Positions 1 to 8,145 of a stretch of DNA of 64,000 nucleotides are shown here, piece after piece. Below the pieces are notes generated by a model, which saw nothing but the letters and a program-made list of their open reading frames with translations, was not told where the DNA came from and did no database searches. A program made the translations under genes and the position numbers. This DNA comes from Sphingomonas sp. PL-96. Its GTDB lineage: Bacteria; Pseudomonadota; Alphaproteobacteria; Sphingomonadales; Sphingomonadaceae. The stretch covers positions 1 through 64,000 of the forward strand of contig NZ_JAJFET010000011.1 of NCBI RefSeq assembly GCF_020707215.1, read 5' to 3'. The stretch's first letter is position 1. Each line of letters begins with the position of its first letter.

Positions 1-1257
1 GCATATGTTCTTGCCCCCAAGATCGATCTGATCGCCGTTTCCGGATCGGGCGTGCGCCCGGAAGATCTGATCACTGCGGTCGCCTTCGTGATCTATGCCT
101 GCAAGCGCAGGCGTGCGCCGCTGAAGATGCCCAAGCATGTGGTGGTCTATGGGATCTTTATCGGCGTGAGCTATGTCTCGGCGCTGATCAACTATCCGCG
201 AGAAGGCTTGATCGGGATCGTCTACGCGACTCGTCTGGTCGAATATATGGTCTGGTTCTTCGTCATGTACGAAGCCTGCCAGACGGTATCGCCTCGCCAG
301 GTGCGAACCAGCCTGCTGGTCGTCAACGTCGCGCTGATCGTCTGGGGGGGGCTGGAAACCGCGGGGCTCGCCGGCGGCATCGGCAAGTTCACCGGTGCGA
401 GCGAGCGACTTACCATCAACACCAGCGGTCCGTTCGAGACCTCGGTGATGCTGGCCATGCTCGGCTATGCCGCGCAGCAGTTGGTCGTGACGCCAGCCAT
501 GGGGGTCATGGTGATCCTGACCCAGTCGCGCATCACGCTGGTCGCGATGCTCGCGAGCTTCCTTGCGATCCGTCCGGGCCGTGGGCTGGTGCTGGCGGGC
601 GCCACCCTTCTGGTCGCCGCAATCCTGGCGGGACCGATCATGTCGGTGCTGGGGGAGAGCCGCCTGGCGAAATCTGCAACCCCTGTCACGATGGTGAAGC
701 TGCTGGTCACTCAGTGGGAGCGCCTGCCTCCGCTTGAGAATCCCGCCTATTTCCGTGCGCACTTCCTGGGTGCGGACACCGTGTCCCGGTACCTCGGCAA
801 CAGCAGCGCCCGCGGGGGCGACGTCAGCTTCAAGTTCCGTGCCGTGCGCTGGCCGCTGGTGGTCAAGTCCACGCTCTATTCGCCGGTGCACGCCCTGATT
901 GGCTGGGCGCCGGGCGCCTGGGGCGTGGCGCTGGACAGCTATTACGTGCGGGTATTGGGCGAGGTCGGGCTGATCGGCACGGGCGTCTTCTTTTGGTGGC
1001 TGTTTGCCTTCCTGCGCAGCGCGAGGCGCGACAGCGTGGTCCGCTTCTCGATCTTCATGCTGGCGATCGTGGCGGTGTTCATCGACATCTTTACCTCCTC
1101 CAAGGTGATGCCGATCCTGTGGGCGTTCGCAGCCCTCGACCATGCGCGACATCCAGGCAGCCTGGCGTCGCCGATGTTCCGTCGCACCCCCCGCGCGCTG
1201 CCGCCGCCGGCCCAATTCGCATCGATGCCGCCGCCTCGCCTGCCGGTCCAGGCATAA
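1..1257 (+). CDS. Polysaccharide polymerase / O-antigen ligase-like membrane protein, 5' end cut off by the window
   Basis: The reading frame is open from base 1, so the gene starts upstream; the first in-window start codon (GTG at 52) is probably internal. The 418 visible residues alternate long hydrophobic segments with short loops, including a strongly hydrophobic pair around residues 180-220 and a C-terminal pair around 330-370. A large polar, probably periplasmic loop lies near residues 230-310. This is the architecture of Wzy/O-antigen-ligase proteins, which polymerise lipid-linked repeat units at the periplasmic face of the inner membrane. A priming sugar transferase follows 143 bp downstream on the same strand, which supports an EPS role. 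Topology and context support the class; the substrate cannot be told. A different ligase-fold transferase is possible. Confidence 0.7.
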   Translation, partial: AYVLAPKIDLIAVSGSGVRPEDLITAVAFVIYACKRRRAPLKMPKHVVVYGIFIGVSYVSALINYPREGLIGIVYATRLVEYMVWFFVMYEACQTVSPRQVRTSLLVVNVALIVWGGLETAGLAGGIGKFTGASERLTINTSGPFETSVMLAMLGYAAQQLVVTPAMGVMVILTQSRITLVAMLASFLAIRPGRGLVLAGATLLVAAILAGPIMSVLGESRLAKSATPVTMVKLLVTQWERLPPLENPAYFRAHFLGADTVSRYLGNSSARGGDVSFKFRAVRWPLVVKSTLYSPVHALIGWAPGAWGVALDSYYVRVLGEVGLIGTGVFFWWLFAFLRSARRDSVVRFSIFMLAIVAVFIDIFTSSKVMPILWAFAALDHARHPGSLASPMFRRTPRALPPPAQFASMPPPRLPVQA

Positions 1258-1400
1258 GGCAGCAGTGGCGCTGCCAGCGCTTCAGATGGTGGGCGAAACT
1301 AGCAGGTGGTCGGTTGAAGGCATTGTCCCAGGCAATGCTAGCCGAGCCTTGATCCGCCCTCTATGGGTCTTGGGAAGGCAGTCCGAACCTCCGTCGGATC

Positions 1401-2870
1401 ATGGTGTTGCGTAACATGTCTCTCGATAGCGAAGGACGGGGGGAGCGCAGCGCAGCCGCGGCGCCTTTACCTAGAGAAACCAGTAATTTATCCGGCCCGA
1501 GTGCGTGGGGTTCGGACATGACGACGCAGCAATGGCGTCCGAACAGCGGCGCCATCCGTCTGCGCACCTTTGTGTATCCCATCCTACTCGATGCCCTGTG
1601 CATCAGCGTCAGCTTTGCGGCCACGGCGCTGGCCCGGGGTGTTTTCTTCACGGAAACAAGCTGGATCTTCGTCCTGGCGCTGATCCTGCCGTCCTATCTG
1701 CTGGTGGCGTTGAACGGCAAAGTCTATTCAATCTCGCTCCTGTCGAAGCCCTGGCCGGCAGTGGGGCGGACGCTGCGCGCCTATCTGATCGCGCTGGCGG
1801 TGATGACGCTGGCGGGCTTCTACCTCAAAGCGAGCGAAGGCTTTCCCCGCCTGACCGTCGGCTTCGCCTCGTTGATGGCGGTCGTTCTGCTTGCCGCAAG
1901 CCGCTATTATTTCGTTCGGTATCGTCGCGCGATCGTCGGGGGAGAGCCCTACAGCGTGGCCCTGATCTGGGAGCCGGGGCAGCTGGTGCCGCCGATCGAC
2001 TTTTCCGTGCGGATCGCGGCGGAAGGGTTTGCCGATCCGGAACAGCACGACCCGCTCATGTACGACCGGTTGGCAACGGCGCTGAGCGGCGTCCACAAGG
2101 TGGTCGTGTCCTGCCACCCCGACCGGCGCGCCGCCTGGACCCACGCCCTCAAGGGGGCCTGTATCCAGAGCGAGATCCTGATGCCCGAGCTCCAGTCGCT
2201 CGCCCCCCTGGGCATGAGCATCCATGGCTCCATGGCCGCGGTGGTGGTTTCCCATGGGCCGCTGAACCTTGCCGACCGCCTGATCAAGCGCGCCTTTGAT
2301 CTCGTCCTGGCATCCATCGGCGTGCTTCTGCTATCGCCGATCCTGTTGCTGATCGCGCTGCTCATCAAGCTGGAGAGCAGGGGGCCGGTCTTCTTTCGCC
2401 AGAACCGGATCGGCCGTTCCAACCAGGTGTTCCGGATCATGAAGTTCCGCAGCATGAGCGTCGAGGGAAGCGACGGGCATGGCGTACGCTCGGCATCGCG
2501 CGACGATGACCGGATCACGCGGGTCGGCAAGATCATCCGCAGCACCAGCCTCGACGAACTGCCGCAGCTGTTCAACGTGCTGGCCGGAACCATGAGCATC
2601 GTCGGCCCGCGCCCGCATGCACTGGGGTCGCGGGCCGCGGACAAGCTCTTCTGGGAAGTGGATGAGCGATACTGGCATCGCCACGCCGCAAAACCTGGCC
2701 TGACCGGGCTGGCGCAGGTCCGCGGCTATCGCGGTGCGACCATCGTCGAGGACGACCTGCGCAATCGTCTCCAGGCGGATCTCGAATATCTCGAGGCATG
2801 GTCGATCTGGCGGGATCTCAAGATCATTGCCGCAACCTTCCGCGTGCTGGTCCACCGAAACGCGTTCTGA
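1401..2870 (+). CDS. Undecaprenyl-phosphate glycosylphosphotransferase (EPS priming enzyme, SpsB/GelB-like)
   Basis: Predicted to transfer a sugar-1-phosphate from a nucleotide sugar to undecaprenyl phosphate, the first step of EPS repeat-unit synthesis at the inner membrane. The N-terminal half has four or five membrane helices (about residues 50-180), followed by a degenerate nucleotide-binding-like middle part. From about residue 290 comes the bacterial sugar transferase domain: a membrane segment, KFRSM, then SLDELPQLFNVL and the VGPRPH motif, ending in GLTGLAQVRGYRG and RLQADLEYL. These motifs are diagnostic of the family. The ATG at 1401 gives 489 aa; ATGs at 1416 and 1518 are alternatives, and 1518 lies nearer the first membrane helix. 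The ending resembles sphingan priming glucosyltransferases, but the sugar specificity is inferred only. Confidence 0.85.
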   Translation: MVLRNMSLDSEGRGERSAAAAPLPRETSNLSGPSAWGSDMTTQQWRPNSGAIRLRTFVYPILLDALCISVSFAATALARGVFFTETSWIFVLALILPSYLLVALNGKVYSISLLSKPWPAVGRTLRAYLIALAVMTLAGFYLKASEGFPRLTVGFASLMAVVLLAASRYYFVRYRRAIVGGEPYSVALIWEPGQLVPPIDFSVRIAAEGFADPEQHDPLMYDRLATALSGVHKVVVSCHPDRRAAWTHALKGACIQSEILMPELQSLAPLGMSIHGSMAAVVVSHGPLNLADRLIKRAFDLVLASIGVLLLSPILLLIALLIKLESRGPVFFRQNRIGRSNQVFRIMKFRSMSVEGSDGHGVRSASRDDDRITRVGKIIRSTSLDELPQLFNVLAGTMSIVGPRPHALGSRAADKLFWEVDERYWHRHAAKPGLTGLAQVRGYRGATIVEDDLRNRLQADLEYLEAWSIWRDLKIIAATFRVLVHRNAF

Positions 2871-3231
2871 TCTGCGCGGCAAGGCGGGCAGTGAAGCATG
2901 CGCAGCGGCCGCGCCGCCCTCAGCGGTATCAGGGCGCGTCGGGCTGCGGATGTCAGCAACGGTCCAGCAGATAGGGCAGGTGAGGTACTACCCCACAGCT
3001 ACCTTTGCTGACCCCTTGCTGCGCAACCCTGCATTTGCGATCGTAGCGACGCGGCCCGGTCAGTCCCGGCCGTGGGGCGTAGGAACCCCTTCACCACGTC
3101 GATCTGGTCGAGTTCTCGGCCGGGTGGCCGACGCACATGTCCAGGGCTCTGCCTAAAAGCGGCGGCGCCTTGTGCGACGTGCAGGGTTCCTAACACCCGG
3201 CTTTTGGCCGGGCTCCGCCTCCTAAATAACC
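2871..3231. other. Non-coding gap between the EPS and mobilisation regions
   Basis: No convincing gene on either strand. A CCCGGC/GCCGGG hairpin with a T-rich loop lies at about 3198-3215, just upstream of the small gene at 3232. It may be a weak terminator or leader structure, but there is no clear T tract after it. Confidence 0.4.
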
Positions 3232-3504
3232 ATGGAGGTACCTGTGCTGGACGATGACTTTGATGATGATGCTCGGGACGAGGTGCTTCAGCGCCTGGAC
3301 GCACGAGTGAAGACCATGATCGGCGTGCTAGAAATGGAGTTTCAGGCCACGCCCAAGGACATCGTAACTTCGGTCGTGACGTTGCTCTCGGATCGCGATC
3401 CGGCAGGTATGGCGGATCATCTGACTGACCACGCAAACAGGCTGGTGACGTTTTTTGGAGCAGTCCCGCAGCGAAATTTCCACCCCAAGCTCAGGCGACG
3501 GTAG
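3232..3504 (+). CDS. Hypothetical acidic small protein
   Basis: I do not recognise this 90-residue protein. It begins with a run of Asp residues (DDDFDDDARDE) and then has predicted amphipathic helices. There is no signal peptide or membrane segment. ATG at 3232 is the longest start, but GTG at 3244 follows a strong GGAGGT (3234-3239) and could be the true start, which would remove four residues. It lies between the EPS priming gene and traK, transcribed towards traK. The Shine-Dalgarno sequence argues for a real gene; no function can be assigned. Confidence 0.45.
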   Translation: MEVPVLDDDFDDDARDEVLQRLDARVKTMIGVLEMEFQATPKDIVTSVVTLLSDRDPAGMADHLTDHANRLVTFFGAVPQRNFHPKLRRR

Positions 3505-3619
3505 TCCTTGCGGAATGGTCCGCATCTCAGCCGACCACTCGCACTTGGGATTGCGTTAAGGCCCCGTTCCCGTCCGTCAAAAGCTTAGCGCACGATTCCG
3601 AGTATCCTTTCACCGGACC

Positions 3620-4012
3620 CTAGATAAGATCCTCCTTCCGAGGAAACGGGTTATGGATGAACCTTGCCGGCTTCGGCTTGGGAGTGGGTTCGATGCCTGC
3701 TGCCTCGGCTGCCTGAGCGACCATGGGGGGCGTCTTTTTGGCCGACTTCCGTGGCATTCCGAGTGCTGGTTTACCTTGGATCAAGGTGCGGACATATTTG
3801 GCGAACGCGGTGTGGCCGAACCGGATGCGGCCCTCGGCGCGAAGCTGCTCCCAGATCATGCGGCCGGACCAGCCCTCATCGAGCGCTGCCTGGATGTCGT
3901 CCTTGGCCCGCAGGAACTCGATCCGATTGCGGCTGCTGCTGCCCTTCTCCTCCGCGTTCACGAACTCCCACATGCGCTCGGCGAGAGATTTTTCTGGAGG
4001 TGTGTCGGTCAT
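3620..4012 (-). CDS. traK: TraK-family oriT-binding mobilisation protein
   Basis: A 130-residue basic protein in the position of IncP TraK: divergent from traJ-traI, with the oriT between them. The central part (about residues 30-90), with DDIQAALDEGWSGRMIWEQLRAEGRI and HTAFAKYVRTL, has the helical HTH-like pattern of TraK/DUF5338 proteins. Members bind intrinsically bent DNA on the traK side of nic and help to form the relaxosome. The C-terminus is Pro/Lys-rich. The inverted repeats at 4095-4187, directly upstream, are the likely binding and autoregulation sites. Family and placement are strong; DNA binding is inferred. Confidence 0.8.
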   Translation of the reverse strand: MTDTPPEKSLAERMWEFVNAEEKGSSSRNRIEFLRAKDDIQAALDEGWSGRMIWEQLRAEGRIRFGHTAFAKYVRTLIQGKPALGMPRKSAKKTPPMVAQAAEAAGIEPTPKPKPARFIHNPFPRKEDLI

Positions 4013-4094
4013 GGCGTTTCAACGCTACGCTCGCGCTCAAAGCAGGACAAGGCGGAACATTCCGCTACACAGCCGATCAAAGCCGCACAAACTT

Positions 4095-4187
4095 GATACA
4101 AACCTGCGTCAAACCATGTAAAAAGCAGAATGATGCAGGACAAAGGCGAACGTCCGGCTTTGTCCTGCATTGTACTAAGTTTGTATC
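4095..4187. repeat. Nested inverted repeats upstream of traK
   Basis: Outer pair: GATACAAAC (4095-4103) with GTTTGTATC (4179-4187). Inner pair: ATGCAGGACAAAG (4133-4145) with CTTTGTCCTGCAT (4158-4170), both perfect. They lie between nic and the traK start, where TraK binds in RP4, so they are candidate TraK sites or traK operators. Confidence 0.65.
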
Positions 4188-4220
4188 TAGAGTGTCCGAG
4201 GTTTGTGCAGAGCAGACGAA

Positions 4221-4232
4221 GGGCAAGATAGG
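4221..4232 (-). other. Predicted nic site of oriT
   Basis: The minus strand reads CCTATCTTG|CCC, compared with CCTATCCTG|CCC in RP4. The recognition repeat lies immediately 5' of it on the cleaved strand, as in IncP plasmids. Confidence 0.7.
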
Positions 4233-4353
4233 TGATGTTGGCTAACCAGCGAGCCGGCTAGCCAACATCACACCGCCTTATTCGCAGCGGGGCTGCTCAA
4301 CGGCGATCTTGCTCTACGAGATCGAACGGCTACCGCCGTGAGAGGAGGATGCC

Positions 4354-4764
4354 ATGGTCGAAGCAGCGGAGATCAGCGCCGACGACAAAGCGGGAACTAG
4401 CCGCCGCAGTCGTCATCTTCGCGTGCCCGTAACGGCCGAAGAGGGCCGCACGATCGAGGCGCTGGCAGAGCATGTGGGCCTGCCGATTGCGGCTTATCTG
4501 CGCCTGGTCGGGATCGGCTACCAGCCTCATAGCATGATCGACGTCGAGCAGGCCCGCGAGTTGGTGCGCGTCAACGGCGACCTCGGCAGGTTGGGCGGGC
4601 TACTAAAGCTCTGGCTTACCGACGATGCCAAACTGGCCGAGCTGAAACCGGACAGGGTGCCTGAGATTATCCGAGGCCTGCTGAAGCAGATCGAAGCCAA
4701 CCAGGAGCAGATGAACGACATCATCAAGGCCGTGCTGCGCTCCCGCCAAAGCTACAGCGACTAG
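4354..4764 (+). CDS. traJ: TraJ-family relaxosome accessory protein
   Basis: A 136-residue protein directly downstream of oriT and 13 bp upstream of the relaxase gene. After a charged N-terminus comes a ribbon-helix-helix-like stretch (RSRHLRVPVTAEEGRTIEALAEHVGLPIAAYLRLVGIG, about residues 15-55). It is followed by the conserved segment VNGDLGRLGGLLKLWL and a C-terminal helix. This is the pattern of IncP TraJ/MobC proteins, which bind the oriT inverted repeat and load TraI. A good AGGAGG site lies about 8 bp before the ATG. The 13-bp repeat at 4232-4271 is the expected target. Confidence 0.85.
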   Translation: MVEAAEISADDKAGTSRRSRHLRVPVTAEEGRTIEALAEHVGLPIAAYLRLVGIGYQPHSMIDVEQARELVRVNGDLGRLGGLLKLWLTDDAKLAELKPDRVPEIIRGLLKQIEANQEQMNDIIKAVLRSRQSYSD

Positions 4765-4777
4765 GGCCGCCCCGCCG

Positions 4778-6841
4778 ATGATCGCCAAGCACAGCCCCAT
4801 GAAGGTGACGCGCAAGAGCGACTTCGCCGGGCTGGTCCGCTACATCACCAGTGCCCAAGGCCGTGACGAGCGGGTTGGCGAGATCACGATCACCAACAGC
4901 ACGGCTTACGCCCCGGAGGGGGCGGCGTATGACGCGATGCTGGTACAGTCGGCCAACCACCGGGCCGCGGCGGACAAGACCTACCACTTGATCGTCTCCT
5001 TCGCCCCCGGTGAGCATCCCGATCCCGCAGTCGTGCGGGACATCGAGGAGCGGCTGTGCATCGGGCTCGGCTTTGCCGAGCATCAGCGGATCAGCGCGGT
5101 TCATCACGACACCGATCACACGCACCTGCACATCGCGATCAACAAAATTCATCCCGACCGGCTGACGATCCACACGCCGCTGCGCGACTACCGGACCTTG
5201 GCCGAGCTGTGCGAGCGGCTCGAAATCGAGCATGGGCTGGAGCGAACGAACCACCAATCGCGCAAGCGAGGAGGGGAGACCCGTGCCGCCGACATGGAGC
5301 AGATTGCCGGCCTGGAGAGCATGATCGGGTGGGTACGCCGTACCTGCGGCGACGAGATCAAGGCGGCTGATAGCTGGCAGTCCCTGCACGCCGCCATGGC
5401 GGCCAATGGGCTGGCGATGCAGGCTCGCGGCAACGGGCTCGTCGTGGTCGCGCAGAACGGAACCGTGATCAAAGCCAGCTCGATCGCCCGCGAGCTGTCC
5501 AGGAAGGCGCTGGAGGGCCGTCTGGGGCCATTTGTGGCGGCCGATGCCGCGCAGGTGTCGACCGTGCCTGTACGAGCCTATGAGCCCCGTCCGATGCCGT
5601 CCCGCGTCAACACGGCCGAGCTGTTTGCCCGCTACCAGGACCAGCAGAACAGTCGCCGTACGGCCCGATCGGCTGAACTGGCAGCGGCATCGGCGAAGAA
5701 GGCGGCCGCGATCGAGGCGGTGAAGCGTGCGGGCCGGCTGCGCAGGGGGGCAATCAAGTTGACGGGCGGGAGTGGCCTCACCCGCAAGATATCCTACAGC
5801 CTCGCGTCCCACGCGGCGAAGCAGGCGCTCAACAAGATCGCGGCGGCCTACAGCCGCGAGCGCGATCGGATCAACAAACGCAACGATCGGATGGGCTGGC
5901 ACGACTGGTTGCAGGTCGAGGCCAAGGCTGGGAACGTCGAGGCGCTGGCGGCCCTTCGCGCCCGTGAGGGCCGCAGGCACACACCTGCGAATGCGGTGCA
6001 GGCGAGCCCGACCGCCGGACACGGTCTCAGCGCGATCGAGCGCGCCGACCATATCACCAAGCGTGGCACCATCATCTATCGGACAGCCGGTGCGGCCGTC
6101 AGGGATGATGGGGCGAGGCTGCACGTCTCCCGTGGCGCCGAGATCGAAGGGATCACCGCCGCGCTCAGGATTGCGCGCGAGCGGTACGGTGAGGAGCTGT
6201 CGATCACCGGCAGCGCCGAATTCCGAGAACGGGTCGCGCAGGCCGCGGCCAGCGCCTCGCTTCCTATCCGGTTCAACGATCCCGAACTGGAGCGTCGCCG
6301 GCAGGCGCTCGCTGCCGGCCCCGACCGGCAGGAGACGGTCGATAAAGCCAGGCGGTATGCAGGCAGAATGCCGCCCATTGCTCGTATTGGTCGAAATCCA
6401 CCGCCCCAAGCTCATGGCCGCGTGCGGCATCTGTCGGAACTCGGTATGGTCGACACCGCAGGCCGACCTTCGCTGTTGATGCGGAACAGGGACGCTGAGG
6501 CCCCACGGGAGCGACTTTTGCGGTGGAATGTGCCGAGGGCTGGGGCGGCGCCTGAACGGATCGATGCGGCGGGGAAATACATCGCCGAACGCGAGGCCAA
6601 GCGCCGGGCCGGAATGGATGTCCCGAAACACCGCCCCTTTGAGGCGGGCCACGGCCCGCTATCCTACGCCGGCACGAGAGAGGTGGAGGGCCAAAAACTG
6701 GCGCTTCTCCGACGCGGCGACGAGATCATGGTGCTGCCGGTGGATGCCGCCAGCGCGGCCAGGGCTGCCAGATTGGCAGTAGGCGATCGTATCGAGATCG
6801 GGGCCGATGGAGCCTTGAAGGGTAGGGGGCGGGGCCGATGA
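4778..6841 (+). CDS. traI: TraI-type relaxase (MOBP, IncP-like) with C-terminal LPD7-like domain
   Basis: The nicking and strand-transfer enzyme of plasmid mobilisation. The first 160 residues closely follow RP4 TraI: the start MIAKH, the catalytic tyrosine in KSDFAGLVRYITSAQ at Tyr22, the motif II serine at Ser74, and the metal-binding HHDTDHTHLHIAINKIHP motif with His116 and His118. All of these fall at the RP4 positions. A basic, coiled middle (about 270-400) is followed by a segment near residues 430-520 (ITKRGTIIYRTAGAAVRDDG onwards) typical of large polyvalent protein-associated domain 7. The total of 687 aa is close to RP4 TraI. The stop overlaps the next ATG (ATGA). The catalytic set is complete, so it should be functional. 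Confidence 0.92.
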   Translation: MIAKHSPMKVTRKSDFAGLVRYITSAQGRDERVGEITITNSTAYAPEGAAYDAMLVQSANHRAAADKTYHLIVSFAPGEHPDPAVVRDIEERLCIGLGFAEHQRISAVHHDTDHTHLHIAINKIHPDRLTIHTPLRDYRTLAELCERLEIEHGLERTNHQSRKRGGETRAADMEQIAGLESMIGWVRRTCGDEIKAADSWQSLHAAMAANGLAMQARGNGLVVVAQNGTVIKASSIARELSRKALEGRLGPFVAADAAQVSTVPVRAYEPRPMPSRVNTAELFARYQDQQNSRRTARSAELAAASAKKAAAIEAVKRAGRLRRGAIKLTGGSGLTRKISYSLASHAAKQALNKIAAAYSRERDRINKRNDRMGWHDWLQVEAKAGNVEALAALRAREGRRHTPANAVQASPTAGHGLSAIERADHITKRGTIIYRTAGAAVRDDGARLHVSRGAEIEGITAALRIARERYGEELSITGSAEFRERVAQAAASASLPIRFNDPELERRRQALAAGPDRQETVDKARRYAGRMPPIARIGRNPPPQAHGRVRHLSELGMVDTAGRPSLLMRNRDAEAPRERLLRWNVPRAGAAPERIDAAGKYIAEREAKRRAGMDVPKHRPFEAGHGPLSYAGTREVEGQKLALLRRGDEIMVLPVDAASAARAARLAVGDRIEIGADGALKGRGRGR

Positions 6842-7254
6842 GCATCGACGTGCCATGTTGGCGTCGGCAAGCGTCTGCACGAAAGCATGCGGTGCGGCGA
6901 ACCTCTGAGAGTCGACGCCTAGGGTCTGGCAGATCGTGGCGGTCAGCCGGTCCGGCAGCAGGACCACCGGCGGCACCTGGATCGGATCGCCGACGACAAT
7001 GGTCCGATTGGCGCGCCGATTTCGAGCGGCATCTTATCGACGAGAGAGCCCGTGCCGGCCTGGCTGCCAGGCGTGCACGTGGTCGCTTGGGAGGCCGTCC
7101 CCCGGCCCTCACCCCCAAGCAGCTTCGCGAAGCCCGGCTGCTGCTCACCGGTCCCGAGGCGACGGTGACGGCCGTGGCCGAGCACTACGGCGTCAGTCGA
7201 ACCACGCTCTACAAGGGGCTGAGGGAGCTTGCGGCCAAGGAAGGGAATGCATGA
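6838..7254 (+). pseudogene. Resolvase/invertase C-terminal fragment fused to non-homologous leader
   Basis: The frame opens with an ATG overlapping the traI stop. Its first 60 residues are the antisense of the helicase relic and look non-natural (Arg/Ser/Gly-rich). From about residue 61 it becomes a genuine serine-recombinase tail: FERHLIDERARAGLAARRARGRLGGRPP, then the DNA-binding helix-turn-helix with TVTAVAEHYGVSRTTLYKGL. The catalytic N-terminal domain with the active-site serine is absent, so it cannot recombine DNA. It could still be translated by coupling to traI and act as a DNA-binding peptide, but a 5'-truncated pseudogene is the simpler reading. Confidence 0.65.
6842..7018 (-). pseudogene. 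Relic of a superfamily I DNA helicase/ATPase gene (internal fragment)
   Basis: The minus strand here encodes RRANRTIVVGDPIQVPPVV, continuing as LTATICQTLGVDSQRFAAPHAFVQTLADANMARRC. This matches the conserved core (VVGDPxQxxPVV, then a sensor-like region) of large SF1-type AAA ATPases common in proteobacteria. The fragment has no start, no Walker A and no C-terminus. It is abutted on both sides by unrelated plus-strand genes (traI and a resolvase tail). I read it as a recombination remnant. The homology is from memory of the family. Confidence 0.55.
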
Positions 7255-7892
7255 GAGCCATATTCATTCGTCATGGGCAGAGCACCGGTAACGCCGGCAT
7301 GCCGTGTCATGATCTGGCGACGATCGAGCTGACCGAGAAGGGCTGGAACCAGGCTCGCCAGGTTGCGACGGACTGGACCGAAACACCATCACTGATCGTG
7401 ACCTCACCGTTTCTCCGCACCCAGCAAACGGCCGCCCCGACGATCGAGCGCTTCCCAGACGTACCCATTGAGGTGTGGCCAATCGAAGAGTTCACCTATC
7501 TCCAGCCTTCCCGCTGGAACGGCACGCTGGCGGCCGACAGGGCGCCGCATCTGGTACGGTATTGGGACGAGGCCGACCCGGCCTATTGCGATGGCGAGGG
7601 CGCGGAGAGTTTCGGCGCGCTGCTACGCCGCGCCGAGGCTGCGTTGGGGCGGCTTGCCGCCCTCACCTTACCCGGTCCGGTCTACATTTTCAGCCACGGG
7701 CAATTCATCCAGGCGGTGCGTGCCGTCGTCACGGAGGCCGAGCTGGACGACCGTGGGAAGATGCTGCGCTTCTGGCGCAAGGGCGAGCCGCCGGCGATCG
7801 GCAACGCCGAGCTGGTGTCCTTCGCGTGGTCGGATGCTGGATGGAGCCACACGCCACCTGTCGCGGGTGATAGCGGGGTTGTGCCGTTCTGA
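7251..7892 (+). CDS. Histidine phosphatase family protein (phosphoglycerate mutase-like)
   Basis: A 213-residue protein with the RHG signature at residues 7-9 (IFIRHGQSTGN), where His8 would carry the phosphate. A conserved Arg sits in SPFLRTQQTA, and the second catalytic His is in YIFSHGQFIQAV near residue 148. The start ATG at 7251 overlaps the preceding stop (ATGA), giving translational coupling. Such cytosolic enzymes remove phosphate from small molecules or proteins; the substrate cannot be told. It sits in the scar zone between mobilisation genes and EPS locus I, so it is probably plasmid cargo. Confidence 0.85.
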   Translation: MRAIFIRHGQSTGNAGMPCHDLATIELTEKGWNQARQVATDWTETPSLIVTSPFLRTQQTAAPTIERFPDVPIEVWPIEEFTYLQPSRWNGTLAADRAPHLVRYWDEADPAYCDGEGAESFGALLRRAEAALGRLAALTLPGPVYIFSHGQFIQAVRAVVTEAELDDRGKMLRFWRKGEPPAIGNAELVSFAWSDAGWSHTPPVAGDSGVVPF

Positions 7893-8145
7893 TATCAGGC
7901 AGGCGCGCGTGCGCCTGGAGCGATCGGGCAACCTGGTAGTGCCGAGCGGATGCGCAGCATGGCCAAGGTAGCCAGCGCGCTTGAGCGCGATCCGTAGCTT
8001 CAATCGGCGCTGCATCGTCATGCGCCCGAGCTCAAGCTGAACCTGGAACAGGATCAACCGATCGGCGACGCACTGGCAGCATCGGTCGCGACAGGGCGCG
8101 AGCGCAATCGGGTGGAGCCGGTAGTCGTTCGTGCTTTCGGATAGA
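7893..8145 (+). pseudogene. Degenerate C-terminal fragment of a TraA/MobA-type relaxase
   Basis: Directly after, and in frame with, the phosphatase stop the plus strand reads AIGQPGSAERMRSMAKVASALERDP, then a TAG stop where Gln is expected, then LQSALHRHAPELKL. It ends in IGDALAASVATGRERNR. This strongly resembles the tail of Ti-type TraA relaxases (pattern LxRDPQLESxLRxRxxELG). The stop codon and missing upstream part make it a remnant. This is a second, unrelated relaxase lineage next to the intact traI. The assignment is by pattern memory only. Confidence 0.45.

Larger units (their letters stand above)
4013..4353. other. oriT region (IncP/MOBP-like origin of transfer)
   Basis: This 341-bp gap between divergent traK and traJ carries the hallmarks of an RP4-type oriT. 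A 13-bp perfect inverted repeat (4232-4244 and 4259-4271, GTGATGTTGGCTA) would be the TraJ/relaxase recognition stem. Beside it on the minus strand is CCTATCTTGCCC (4232 down to 4221), matching the RP4 nic region CCTATCCTG|CCC with one change. This predicts cleavage on the minus strand between positions 4224 and 4223. Towards traK are two further nested inverted repeats. The nic assignment rests on my recall of the RP4 sequence. Confidence 0.8.

Noticed and set aside
2999-3436. 145-codon minus-strand frame near the small acidic gene
   Set aside because: Arg/Pro-rich and overlaps the better-supported plus-strand gene with a GGAGGT site; no known features.
4271-4285. Plus-strand sequence TTATTCGC beside the oriT repeat as an alternative nic site
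   Set aside because: It lacks the CCTATC part; the minus-strand CCTATCTTGCCC on the other side of the repeat fits the IncP pattern much better.
4724-6652. Long minus-strand open frame (over 600 codons) opposite traI
   Set aside because: It is the antisense of a fully conserved relaxase gene in GC-rich DNA, with His/Arg/Gly-rich composition and no recognisable domain.
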